DNA of 64,000 nt from Halobacteria archaeon HArc-gm2 (GTDB taxonomy: Archaea > Halobacteriota > Halobacteria > Halobacteriales > Haloarculaceae). The notes under the pieces were generated by a model that worked only from the letters and a program-made list of their open reading frames with translations, did no database searches and was not told the DNA's origin. The position numbers and the translations under genes are program-made. The DNA is taken from contig JAOPKE010000003.1 in the NCBI GenBank assembly GCA_025517465.1, positions 1-64,000 on the forward strand. The letters are read 5' to 3'. Of this stretch, positions 8,801 through 17,361 are shown in pieces; the stretch's first letter is position 1; each line of letters starts with the position of its first letter.

Positions 8801-10421
8801 TGGAGTATTTCCAAAGGTGAAGCGGGTGCAGCGGGGAGAGAACGAGTTCTCGGTCGTCTTCGTATTCTAGGATTATAGTGTCGAATAGGAGAAAGTCAGA
8901 GAGGAGTTTGGAGGAACCTTCGGAACTGACGTTCTGTATCTCTCGGTACTTCTTGTCCAGTTTATCCTGGACTTCACGGTATGACTCGATATACTCCTCT
9001 GCAGATCCCAGTAGGTCTTCGTCTCCGAGAAGCCGGATGAGGGGTGCGGATAGTAGTCCGGGTAGAGCGTCGACGAGTTCGCTGCGCGCTGTTACGTATC
9101 GGTCGATGGACTCAACCAGGTCTTCGAACTTGCCGCTGTTCTCGGCTACTCTACGGAGTTTTTCGAAGCTGCTGTCTTCGCCTCGCGGCTGGAACTTCTC
9201 GGTTCTCAGTGCTTGGAAGTTCTTGATCGCGCTCTGTCTGTCCTCTGGATTGTGGATGATTCCGCCGAAAGAGCTCTCAGTGACGAAGTGTTTGATGAAG
9301 TAGAAGAGGTCGTCGTTGACATCGAAGGCCAATTGTTCGTCCCCGGTGAATTCCATGTCGACTCGATTTTCTTCTTCCTCGACAGCTTCTCGGTACTGGT
9401 TATCGAACTCTTCAGAAAGGCGTTCCAGATCTTCGTCGTTGTCGTCGAAGACTGCTTCCACGCTGGCAGATTCGACATCTCTCCGGGTACTGGTAGTTGA
9501 ACGGCGGCGGCTAGACTGGCCCGAGGTGGAAAATATCTCTTTAACCTCGTTGTATGTCAGGTCGGCAAGAATCTCCGAGTCACCTGTTCGTTCGAACCGT
9601 CGAAGCTTGGCTACAGTTTTTTCCCGTTCTTCCCTTTCGCTGTCGTCGACTTTGGTGACACTGTTAGTGAGGCGACGTCGATCTCTGTTCGACATGTGGG
9701 AAACTCGCAGTACGAGGTCCAGGTTGTCGGAAAGCCTGTCAGGGATTTCGTCGGGATTGTTGAGGCCGGGGTCGTTGAACAGCCTCAGTCTGTAGAGTTC
9801 AATTCCGAGGGCGTCGAGTGAGGCTTGTTCTGATTCTTTGAGCGTCGAGGTCGCATAGTCAGCTACTGCAGGAATTTCGAATCGATCATACAGATTGGAT
9901 CCGAGGGTTTTCCAGAGAGCTTGGGCTGGGGGACTGTCGGCAAACTGTTCTTGGGCCTGTATCTGGTCGGTAATTTCCCGTGTGATTTCTGCTAGAGGCA
10001 GGTCGACCATGCCCTCGAAATCTTTCATCGAGTTCAGGCGTGCATGATCTCCCCGGATCAGGATCACCAACTTCTCTGGTTCGATACGTCCGTCCCATTC
10101 GAACCCAGTGTCGGTGCCGTTCCGCCAGTTGACGGCAACACTGACTTTGTCCGTGAGTCTGACGGAGGAGTCCTCAGTCCGTGACTGAAGATTGTCAATG
10201 TCTGCTTCACCGATGCTAACCATTGCCAGGCCGACATCGTATCGTGCTTTACTGCAGAGGATGTCGACGAACTCCTCAGCATCGAACCGGGGCGGAGATT
10301 CGATGATGACCCCGATATTTTCCTCAGTCAATTGTTCGACTGTTTCGTTGGCTGTTGCTTTGCCAATCAACTCCTCGTTGCTCTCGTATGAGTTGTCTTG
10401 TGTCTGCGTGCCTTCGTTCAT
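5835..10421 (-). CDS. FtsK/HerA-type DNA translocase with embedded nuclease motif (DptH-like)
   Basis: A 1528-residue protein, last intact gene of the leftward operon. The C-terminal third is an FtsK-type motor: Walker A GGATGSGKT (about 1306-1314), DPKETDFIFFDALP, Walker B VVIIDEYSDLL (about 1405) and a STQRPS motif. At about 953-974, RADILTVQF followed by DIIEIKT has the D...E-x-K pattern of a PD-(D/E)XK nuclease. An acidic low-complexity linker (about 1115-1165) separates this from the motor. Size, domain order and position last after an ATPase and a mid-sized gene resemble DptH (DndH) of phosphorothioation-dependent restriction. Its ATG overlaps the preceding stop as ATGA, so translation is coupled. 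The DptH relation is inferred. Confidence 0.65.
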   Translation of the reverse strand: MNEGTQTQDNSYESNEELIGKATANETVEQLTEENIGVIIESPPRFDAEEFVDILCSKARYDVGLAMVSIGEADIDNLQSRTEDSSVRLTDKVSVAVNWRNGTDTGFEWDGRIEPEKLVILIRGDHARLNSMKDFEGMVDLPLAEITREITDQIQAQEQFADSPPAQALWKTLGSNLYDRFEIPAVADYATSTLKESEQASLDALGIELYRLRLFNDPGLNNPDEIPDRLSDNLDLVLRVSHMSNRDRRRLTNSVTKVDDSEREEREKTVAKLRRFERTGDSEILADLTYNEVKEIFSTSGQSSRRRSTTSTRRDVESASVEAVFDDNDEDLERLSEEFDNQYREAVEEEENRVDMEFTGDEQLAFDVNDDLFYFIKHFVTESSFGGIIHNPEDRQSAIKNFQALRTEKFQPRGEDSSFEKLRRVAENSGKFEDLVESIDRYVTARSELVDALPGLLSAPLIRLLGDEDLLGSAEEYIESYREVQDKLDKKYREIQNVSSEGSSKLLSDFLLFDTIILEYEDDRELVLSPLHPLHLWKYSKLAREMKEEKESLTEEERDFLINSVEEQPHVLRSIHVGGNYRLADETYLVQSAEVDRLPVYTRIENAAEGTNSKFYDYVLDKFTSAYPPSRRHLKISIIDPLDPVDLLSDIADLAEKEEIQGATVEFAFIEDEEKPVLNGTASPSLSEDIINLFGPDNDSGKFEIVTNEHPSYDSYGEDLKSDPQHFILINDQSDFSIQTFERDAETTIHPLYVPKEFDYDLLEDKINISPSKEGVLFSEYQDLINQLYNQRQAIHNAEVNELNVEKETIDELLDSAIWVSISSPPMNGNPFWKDNLISRERRGERDFATYSEDIDYFRRILRRIINEYRLAPDDTDLEEIAERIADLQQSGLLRLITRETLGSGKSRNTKGLLGSIIAVQWLQQTLADPKLIFSIDNPRTREWLNLGDSESRADILTVQFDDDGGLILDIIEIKTLEETSTAYTVKDEDGTKVVKGSAVDQVFETTDTIRGLFTGDKNLTTSPRKEALREQLYYELTSAEGMEGKQEWADRINDVFNGDAQIDINPRIVSVEVTSEATSDERIDGVTPNAQSIRIDKLPRQSIKRLIVSGIEDRETQTTEEDEGTTEGMQKGEEETDSATADEDMDKAEETSEGPKDSETSPDRFGATKQYSDEVETLKRVLNDFKIDIQEIDSNDIEVGPNVVRFKIRLASHEKNASLKQRMEDIAREMAFEKEPIFQELPGTEYVALDVPRENNVVVPLRDYGDRYKQPDEIETASLPFLAGVTPDGDVYRSDLSEAPHMLVGGATGSGKTVFLYSLIMNFMEQKGQENVEFALVDPKETDFIFFDALPNLSNGEVITDAEDAAKLFEWLVDDEIPRRKQLLRESVCRDIGEYNEQNPDDQMKPIVVIIDEYSDLLQQLGEDADDTEDNVRRIAQIARAQGIHLVISTQRPSHEAIDTDLRANLDTRVAFRLPKQSDSRILIDEGGAEELGGDGDMLLKEADRTTRLQGLYVDSDDIRELINKYR

Positions 10422-11920
10422 ATTTCCTCCTCAGGGACAGAGACGATGGTAACGCCGTCCGCGTATTCCTCGGCGTATCCCAGGCTGGATACGGCTTCTT
10501 TGAAGCCCTCGTAGTTCTGGTTGTTCAGTGGGTCACTCTCAGATGCGCTGGCGCCGAGGCGGATGTCCCACTCGGCCAGGTGCCTGCGATCCTGCTCAGT
10601 ACCGCCTATGATGATCCCGTATCGTTGTCGGAGTTCTTCTGAAATATCTTGGAGGGACATGCTCGTACCAGGTTCGATTACTGAAAGTAGAATGGGTTCA
10701 AGCATTTCTGGATCAGGACGATACCTGCGTTTGTTCGCCCGGTTTCCTCGTGGTTTGAGTATCCCGGCACGCCAGGCGAATGTCTGGGCCGTGGATTGCG
10801 GTGTGTACGTGTCGAACCGGTTCGAGAAGTCGTGGATTACGTTGCTGACAGCATCCACTAGCCTGTGGAAGGTGGTATCCTGTTCGGGATCCCGCGAGGC
10901 ACGGAAGACCTGTTCAAACTTTTCGTAGTCCTGTGCGATCTTGTCCTCCTTGTTCCGGTTCAGTTCCAAGAAACTGTGATTCTCAATCTCTTGGAGGATG
11001 TCGTCCTCGCTGTAGTCTTTGTAGCCCTGCAGGTCGAGGATGTGCTTGACTCCGAGCCGGGTAGCTAATTGAATCTCGGACCCTACGACGCGGAAAGATT
11101 CGAGGCTGGCATCGGCTACCGGGTTGTTTTTGTTCCCTGTGTAGTTCAGAACTAAGGGGACCGGTTCGCCTTTACCTCCATCTTCCCGGATCTCATTGTG
11201 CCGGTTGGCCATGTAGATATAGAGCAGAAACCCGCCGAATTTGATTGTGCGGCGAAGATCACGAGCGTAGTTCAGGTCGTAGTCGCCGTTAGAGTCTTTC
11301 AGGTGCTTTGATAGAGTTTCGAAGCCTTCCACGAACTCTTCCGCTATTTTCCCGCTCCCAAATGCGTCTCCGAGGACAGGCTCTTCCCAGGGCGAGACCG
11401 TGACATTACCGTCCTCTCCATCTTTAGCGAGTGGTCGGAACAAGAGGGAGATGGCATCGTGGTGGTCTTGTAGTTGGTCCGTCAGTTTCTGGTTGATAGC
11501 GCTGTTAGATTCATCCAGTACGGTGTAAATGAACTGTGAGGGGGTCACACCGATTCGACGGTAGGCGACGAACCAGTCGCTCATTGAAGTCATCGCGGAG
11601 TGCTGTGGACTACTTGCGTACAGAGCATTATCGTTGTCCAAGACTTTCCGCATCCTGTATCGGAGGTTGTCCATCTGTTCGTCGCTGAGATCGCGGGAAG
11701 ACTCGAACAGATCGTGGTATTTTTCGTCCAATTCGCTGGAAGGGGTTTTCCCAGGTTTCTCGACAAACACAAACAAATCCTCCGATTGATGGGTAGAGCC
11801 GAGGACGTTGCTGAAAACGACCTGAGAAAGATGCACTGGTTTCAGGGACGCGGAGGTTGCTTTGAATCCAAATGCGGCTTCAGATGCGTCGGAGTTGACG
11901 TCGTTAAGTCTCATAGGCAT
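10418..11920 (-). CDS. DptG-like protein with C-terminal winged helix
   Basis: A 500-residue protein without a recognised catalytic motif. Alternative starts are ATG 11920 and ATG 11914. The N-terminal half is mixed alpha/beta. Near the C-terminus, LEPILLSVIEPGTSMSLQDI followed by an EELRQRYGIIIGG helix looks like a winged helix-turn-helix. It sits 6 bp after the P-loop ATPase gene and overlaps the translocase start, so it is the middle member of a three-gene unit laid out like dptF-dptG-dptH. Its role as a DptG equivalent rests on position and length alone and could be wrong. Confidence 0.5.
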   Translation of the reverse strand: MPMRLNDVNSDASEAAFGFKATSASLKPVHLSQVVFSNVLGSTHQSEDLFVFVEKPGKTPSSELDEKYHDLFESSRDLSDEQMDNLRYRMRKVLDNDNALYASSPQHSAMTSMSDWFVAYRRIGVTPSQFIYTVLDESNSAINQKLTDQLQDHHDAISLLFRPLAKDGEDGNVTVSPWEEPVLGDAFGSGKIAEEFVEGFETLSKHLKDSNGDYDLNYARDLRRTIKFGGFLLYIYMANRHNEIREDGGKGEPVPLVLNYTGNKNNPVADASLESFRVVGSEIQLATRLGVKHILDLQGYKDYSEDDILQEIENHSFLELNRNKEDKIAQDYEKFEQVFRASRDPEQDTTFHRLVDAVSNVIHDFSNRFDTYTPQSTAQTFAWRAGILKPRGNRANKRRYRPDPEMLEPILLSVIEPGTSMSLQDISEELRQRYGIIIGGTEQDRRHLAEWDIRLGASASESDPLNNQNYEGFKEAVSSLGYAEEYADGVTIVSVPEEEI

Positions 11921-11926
11921 TAGTAT

Positions 11927-13486
11927 TCACCTCCGCTCCATCTGGTACCGATCATCATTGACCGTCAGAATCTCGAGTTCGCCGGTCTCCGTATCCATGA
12001 TATGGACGGTACCATAGTCCTCATCGTGGCTTTCTCTATACTCAATCTCCTCCATAAACTCTAGCAACTGCTGTTCTTCCTCCCTTCCGCGTAGGATGTA
12101 AGGTATATTACCCTCCAAGGCACCAAGTGTTTCTGACAGATCTGGGTCGATCCGGAGTCTGACTGTCGAGGTCCTGCCTTCGTATTCGAGAACATGGTGG
12201 TCGTGGTTGTAGTCCATGGCATCGCTGATTTCCGGGTGGAGTTGCGGGACCCGGCGATTTAGCTCACGTTTCGGGATTTCTGTCCGGGAAATCAGGGATA
12301 AGGAACTTTTGGATCGGTAGTTGTGGGACAGCCAGACCCGAAGGTCGGATCCTTTGGAGGAGTCCGGCATAAAGTAGCTGTTAATCATCTCTATGACGTC
12401 CTCTTTTACGCTATCGTCTGCACGTTCCCTATTACGCTGGTTGTGGAAGGAGTAGTTGGTTTCGTGGTAGAGATCGCGGGCGTCGTAGTCTTTGATGGCA
12501 ACATCCTCGAAGTAGAACTGGCGTTTTTTCTCGATGAAGCGTTGATCGACTTCTTCCTCTGAGTCTTCTTCGTCTCTCCGTGAGACTTCTTCTTCGGCGT
12601 CTGCCCAGAGCTTGCTGTCGATGAATGGATGTGTGAGGTCGCGGGGATGGAAGTATTCGTTGAGGAGAGTGAATATCTTCCCGCTACCGCTGAAGGCGAG
12701 GTTGTAGTATTTTAGGTCTTCACCGAAGTCAGTGACACTCTCTTCCTTGGCCCCAGTAATGCAGTAAGCGAGAAAGTTCAGAAGGTCCCGGACAGTAACG
12801 TGGGCGTCCAGCTGGCCGACCGACTGGAGGAGACGAATGATGTTATCTCTGACACGGTTGTTCCGCATCTTGTCCATATTGTAAGCGATATGGCCGTCGA
12901 TGTCGTCGCCATTATTCTCTTTCAGAAATTTGTTCGAGGTGAGGTTCTCGATAGCCTGGCCAATGACTTTGCGCGTGAGGATGTTCCGGTTATTGAGGTC
13001 AATGACGACGATAGAGTCGAAGTCAGCGTTGTCGGCTTGACCTTCGTCGTAGATAATCTGGTTTTGGAACTGGTTACGAACCTTTTCCAAGAAGGGATAC
13101 TCATCGGCGTGTTGGGTCGTCATCTCATAGAGAGGACCGTCGTTGATAGCGAGGATACCAGGACGGCCGTCGTCGAGGGCGTCTTGCCATTTATCGAGTA
13201 AGACGGTGTAATCGTCGTACTCGGAGGCGTCAGAAAGATAGAAACAGTCGGGTTCCGGGTATTCGGTCTTCATCTGCAGGATGTACTGAGTTTTCCCGTC
13301 GCCGGGGTTTCCGGTGAGAACGACCTGCTTTCCATCTTCCAGTGCGCTCTGCAAGTATTTCTCCCCATCTAGGCGAGTTGTTATGTGTATCTCCCTACGT
13401 TGCTCATCGGTGAGTTGTTCAGCGAAGCCACCCTGTGCCAGCTGCGAAAGGAATCGTAGATTTAGTGTTGATGCTTCAATTCCCAT
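11927..13486 (-). CDS. P-loop ATPase, DptF-like
   Basis: A 519-residue ATPase. Walker A is GNPGDGKT (59-66), preceded by a strand VVLTGN; FDSIVVIDLNNRNIL (157-170) is a candidate Walker B. The GNxGDGKT form and an early start region (LRFLSQLAQGGFAEQL) resemble DptF (DndF), the ATPase of phosphorothioation-dependent restriction. The C-terminal half contains an acidic stretch (about 305-325) and no nuclease motif that I can see. It lies 39 bp after the DUF4338-like gene and 6 bp before the 500-residue gene. It likely supplies ATP-driven recognition or loading for the FtsK-type partner; this is inference from family. Confidence 0.6.
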   Translation of the reverse strand: MGIEASTLNLRFLSQLAQGGFAEQLTDEQRREIHITTRLDGEKYLQSALEDGKQVVLTGNPGDGKTQYILQMKTEYPEPDCFYLSDASEYDDYTVLLDKWQDALDDGRPGILAINDGPLYEMTTQHADEYPFLEKVRNQFQNQIIYDEGQADNADFDSIVVIDLNNRNILTRKVIGQAIENLTSNKFLKENNGDDIDGHIAYNMDKMRNNRVRDNIIRLLQSVGQLDAHVTVRDLLNFLAYCITGAKEESVTDFGEDLKYYNLAFSGSGKIFTLLNEYFHPRDLTHPFIDSKLWADAEEEVSRRDEEDSEEEVDQRFIEKKRQFYFEDVAIKDYDARDLYHETNYSFHNQRNRERADDSVKEDVIEMINSYFMPDSSKGSDLRVWLSHNYRSKSSLSLISRTEIPKRELNRRVPQLHPEISDAMDYNHDHHVLEYEGRTSTVRLRIDPDLSETLGALEGNIPYILRGREEEQQLLEFMEEIEYRESHDEDYGTVHIMDTETGELEILTVNDDRYQMERR

Positions 13487-13525
13487 ATTTACTTTAGATG
13501 TTGATGACCGAGTGTGCCCGCCATG

Positions 13526-15643
13526 TTAACTGTTGCTTATAATAAACTCACTAAGACTGGACTGTCGTTTGTCGAGATCGATCTCGCTGCTCAGTTTGAA
13601 CTCTTGTTTGTCAAATTTTCTAATATTTTCCAGGACCTCCTGTTTTTGAGCTCTCATACTTGCCCACCGGTCGATCCAGTGCTGATAAATTGACTCCTGT
13701 TCTTTCTGTGGATCGTCGAATTTCCAGTAGTATTCGGGATTGTCATTGATCCCAAGTAGATAGTCTTGGGAATTCTCCGCGAGATCGATTCCGTACACGA
13801 TCCGCCTGGATTCGTGTTTCAATAGATCTGTCTCTAAACCGCAGTTCTTCAGGCCGCGACGGATTTTTCGGATGCGCGGAGAGACACCTTCTCCAAACCG
13901 GCCTCGGACGACTTTGCGGCCTTCCTCTAACTGTGTGACCTGGCTTAGCCGCTTTCGTGTCTCGGGACCGAACTGTATTGAACCGTAGCCTTCAGTGTAT
14001 CCGATCTGGTCGTATTCGATCTGTCCGTTTTCGGTTGGAACTCGAATACGGTCGTATTGGGCACTTCCAATCTCGAACAGGCCGGTAGTATCGAGGAAAA
14101 CTAGTTCATTCGGTTTACTCACAGCTTCGCCTTTCATCGAACTGGCGATTTCGCTCTGGTAGTCGCCGTACTTGTCCTGGTACATGTCGATGACTTTCGG
14201 ACCAGTCAAGGCCATCGCCACAAGCTTCCCACCGAGGATTCGGTTGTATGGAGGGATAGCACCGCAGACCATTATGTTCATCATGCCAGAACCAACCCGC
14301 TCTTTCTTGATCTCCTTCAAGGCGGTTTTGATGGCTCGCCGCCCTGAGTCCTTGTTCAAACCAGTTTTGATGAACTCGACGTCGTCTTCGTCGCTATGTT
14401 CTTGGAAGTATTTCCGGTCGCGGAGAAGCTTTTGAAGTGCTCGAGCCCGCTTTTTCCGGAACAGGGCTGTCTCACTTCTTTTCTTCCAGGACTCTATCTT
14501 CTCTGGGTTCTCGTCCTCGCCTTCTTCGATGGTCTGCTCAGCTTCCTTTTCTATCTCCTCGAGAATCTCGATAACCCGTTCGTCCGGGGTGACGAAGCTG
14601 TCCTTGGATAGATCCGGATGTTCCTCGGCGAAGTCGTCGTGCCGGATATTGGAAATCGCATCCTTGATGGAATTTTCAAGGGTTTCTCGTATATCGGAGC
14701 AGAACTCGCTGACCCTCTCTTTGTATTCCTCCTCGGTCTCCAGCCATTCTGTGTTTGTGACTGTCCGAGTTTTCTTGTCCGGCGTTCGCTTCTCCTCTGG
14801 CAGTTGTTCCTCATATTCATGAACCCGTTTCTTCCGCTGCAGTTTATCTTCGACCGCGTCAATGGTCCAGCCGATATAATCATCCCTGACTGACAGGTTC
14901 ATCATAGGGCTTGCCAATGTCGCAATCCCCATCACCGGGTCTTTCGGCTTCGCTCCGTTTCTAATAAGGAAGTTGATGTTTCTTCCGGGAACTGTGTTGT
15001 ATGGCGTTAGCCAGGTATAGCGAAAGTACCGCCAAATATCCATCAGGTCCAACTCGGTGTGTTCGCATTTCTCCCCCTTCTCTACTTTCTGTATGTAGGG
15101 TTGGACGACGTCTTCCAGATCTCCGGCTATTTTATCTTGGCTCTGGTCCTGAAGCGGCGCTAAATCTTGATATAATTGTTCCCCGTTAGTTATATATTCC
15201 AGAACACTTCTCCCACCATTTGTGTCATCACGGGTGTCTCTCTCCATTTTCCGGACGAACTCACGAACGCTTTCCTCTTTGAATTGTGCCCGTCGTTCCT
15301 TCTGGAGGACAGTTCTCTCTTGCTCTTTGAATTGTTCTGGATCATCCTTGTACCGATCCGGGTCTGGACGGACAACGTGTAGTCCGGAGTTTTTTCGGAT
15401 GTCGTAGTTGATCTCAATAAGATCCAGGAGAACCTCTAACGCTGCGAGATATCGAATCTGGCCTTCAGTTACTCCATCTTCTATTTCGCTTTCAATTGAA
15501 CGAATCTCGTCTTTGATGGCAACCTCTCGGTCGAGTTCTTCCTGAAATTCGATTAGTTCATCGGTTAGAGCCTCAAATCGCCGTTGATACTTGTCTGGGA
15601 GATCGGGCGAAAAATCAACTTCTCGTTCAGAATTCGCACCCAT
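13526..15643 (-). CDS. DUF4338 (DruA-like) protein
   Basis: A 705-residue protein, first gene of the leftward operon. Two blocks match what I know of DUF4338. The first is GRNINFLIRNG, then an alanine-rich strand and VRDDYIGW (about 215-257). The second is VCGAIPPYNRILGGKLVAM followed by a DMYQDKYG helix (about 458-490), like the NLASHIL...YG segment of DruA. The region between is charged and largely helical. DruA is the defining protein of type I Druantia anti-phage systems. Here it heads an operon with DptFGH-like genes, and faces a DruE-like helicase across a divergent promoter. The homology is called from motifs and is probable rather than certain. Confidence 0.55.
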   Translation of the reverse strand: MGANSEREVDFSPDLPDKYQRRFEALTDELIEFQEELDREVAIKDEIRSIESEIEDGVTEGQIRYLAALEVLLDLIEINYDIRKNSGLHVVRPDPDRYKDDPEQFKEQERTVLQKERRAQFKEESVREFVRKMERDTRDDTNGGRSVLEYITNGEQLYQDLAPLQDQSQDKIAGDLEDVVQPYIQKVEKGEKCEHTELDLMDIWRYFRYTWLTPYNTVPGRNINFLIRNGAKPKDPVMGIATLASPMMNLSVRDDYIGWTIDAVEDKLQRKKRVHEYEEQLPEEKRTPDKKTRTVTNTEWLETEEEYKERVSEFCSDIRETLENSIKDAISNIRHDDFAEEHPDLSKDSFVTPDERVIEILEEIEKEAEQTIEEGEDENPEKIESWKKRSETALFRKKRARALQKLLRDRKYFQEHSDEDDVEFIKTGLNKDSGRRAIKTALKEIKKERVGSGMMNIMVCGAIPPYNRILGGKLVAMALTGPKVIDMYQDKYGDYQSEIASSMKGEAVSKPNELVFLDTTGLFEIGSAQYDRIRVPTENGQIEYDQIGYTEGYGSIQFGPETRKRLSQVTQLEEGRKVVRGRFGEGVSPRIRKIRRGLKNCGLETDLLKHESRRIVYGIDLAENSQDYLLGINDNPEYYWKFDDPQKEQESIYQHWIDRWASMRAQKQEVLENIRKFDKQEFKLSSEIDLDKRQSSLSEFIISNS

Positions 15644-15864
15644 AGTAATCTGGTTAACGTAGCAAATCGTTCACTGCTGAAATCCAAAAGAGTATCGACT
15701 CGACTCAGGTTGTATCGCCTGCAGTCTGGTGGATCGTGAGCAAATGTATATTTGATACCATATGTATTCAGAATAACAATAGATTTAATTTGCTGTCCAT
15801 CAGGTTTGATAGCACATGAAGAAGGGTACTATCAGAACTGTAATTAGCAGCCATCAGACTGTCC
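15644..15864. promoter_or_regulatory. divergent promoter region of the defence locus
   Basis: About 220 bp between the outward-facing first genes of the two operons. It is AT-richer than the flanking genes. TTTGATACC, AATAGATTTAATTTG and TTTGATAGC stretches around 15755-15820 could serve as TATA elements for either direction. Shared control of both operons from this interval is inferred from layout; no operator dyad was identified with confidence. Confidence 0.4.
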
Positions 15865-17361
15865 GTGAGTAAACTCTCCATTCCCTTTGGGCTTAACCCA
15901 GAGGGATCAAGAACTCCGATCGAAGAGGCTCAACGGAAAACAGACTATTACCGATGCCCAGAATGTGGTGAATTCCTGACCCCCCGAATCGGTACTCAAC
16001 GCCAGTATTTTGCTCATAAGCAGGGGGCCCTTGAGGACATTTCCTGTTCACTCTCTAGCGACGAGGGTGTCGAAAAGATGATCGAGGATCTCCGTACCTC
16101 GGACATCGAAGAAGGTGAGCGTGAGCGATCAATTCGAACCTATCTCGGCCAACGCAATGATGGCGGGATCGAATTGTTCGGTATCGTACCTTCTCTCAAT
16201 TGGGATCAACTCCAAGAGGACAAAAATGTAGACGCGCTTTTAGAGAAAATGGATATCGAAGCGACAGGAATTACCCATCCACCTGTACCGAGTAATTTCC
16301 ACCCTTCAGAGGCAGAGGTCACACTTGATCTTGACCCAACAGTAGACAGTTACCGACTTCAGATTACAGGACCAGACGCACTCGGAAGCATTACCGGAAC
16401 ATGGACTACTCCAGGACTCGAACACGGAGACCTCTTTGTCGGTGACGAAACTCGGGCACAACGATATGACTCAGGGCGTCAAGTACGCAAAGATACGTGG
16501 GTGTATCTGGTCTCAGATAACCCCCCACAGACCGAGGTTTCATTCGTTGATGTCTACGATTTCGCGGATGTCTCTCTGGTTGGATTCCGTGCTTCCGAAA
16601 AGACGGAGCCCTTTCTTGACCGTTATGGTGAGGGCCTCAGTACAGGAAATCACGGCTTCGACGCGGACATTGTATTACCCGCGCACGCAAACCCAACTGT
16701 CGAAGCACCCCTATATGCGCTACCAGAGGAGCCAACCCTCGTAGGAGTTACTCCTTCTGAGGAAGTCGACCCCATATTTGAGGTTGTGTCTATCCCCAAA
16801 GACGCAAACGAGACAGTCGAAATCGATCGAACTGGGCCGGGGGAACCACGATACTACGTAACCGAAATACCTGTTGATGGCTCTAAGCGGGTGAGTATCC
16901 ATCAGCGGAACTCGGATCGGCATCGTCTGATCCACCTCCATCCATCCGAAGAATCAATCTCCAGAATTATTTCGGGCCCACAATCTCGACAAATTGGTAT
17001 CGAAATCCAAGATGGGGAGAGTCGAGAGGTGCTCTCACCTATCAGCGGGACATCTTCGAAGCGTATGCCCGCAGATTTTAATCCCCACCTCTTGCATACG
17101 AATCTTGGATATCTCGGGCCAGACGGTCTTGAGTTGGAAGTGGTCGCTACGTTTGCGGAAGAGGCGCCGCTCGGGCCGACAATTACTCGCGACGTATCAG
17201 TATTCAACAACATTATCTCGGAAGTCGTCCACTGGGTAGAGAGCGGCTGTATTGAACTCGAGATTCGATTCGACGGGATTGGCAGCGTTTCGATCGGGTT
17301 TCGGCAGCCATCGGACTCAGAAACAAATGATAACGGAGTAGTCTCAGGGGGAGACCGATGA
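15865..17361 (+). CDS. defence-operon protein with CoiA-type N-terminal zinc finger
   Basis: A 498-residue protein starting at GTG 15865; an in-frame stop lies 24 bp upstream, so no longer start exists. Residues 29-61 (YRCPECGEFLTPRIG, FAHK, C61) form a CCHC zinc site like the N-terminal finger of CoiA proteins: C31, C34, H51, C61. The rest is strand-rich and acidic with no recognised enzymatic motif. Unlike CoiA proteins it lacks the GESxxH and E-x-Q nuclease elements. Its end overlaps the next gene (ATGA at 17358), so it is the first of four coupled genes. A substrate- or DNA-recognition role is plausible but unproven. Confidence 0.5.
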   Translation: MSKLSIPFGLNPEGSRTPIEEAQRKTDYYRCPECGEFLTPRIGTQRQYFAHKQGALEDISCSLSSDEGVEKMIEDLRTSDIEEGERERSIRTYLGQRNDGGIELFGIVPSLNWDQLQEDKNVDALLEKMDIEATGITHPPVPSNFHPSEAEVTLDLDPTVDSYRLQITGPDALGSITGTWTTPGLEHGDLFVGDETRAQRYDSGRQVRKDTWVYLVSDNPPQTEVSFVDVYDFADVSLVGFRASEKTEPFLDRYGEGLSTGNHGFDADIVLPAHANPTVEAPLYALPEEPTLVGVTPSEEVDPIFEVVSIPKDANETVEIDRTGPGEPRYYVTEIPVDGSKRVSIHQRNSDRHRLIHLHPSEESISRIISGPQSRQIGIEIQDGESREVLSPISGTSSKRMPADFNPHLLHTNLGYLGPDGLELEVVATFAEEAPLGPTITRDVSVFNNIISEVVHWVESGCIELEIRFDGIGSVSIGFRQPSDSETNDNGVVSGGDR

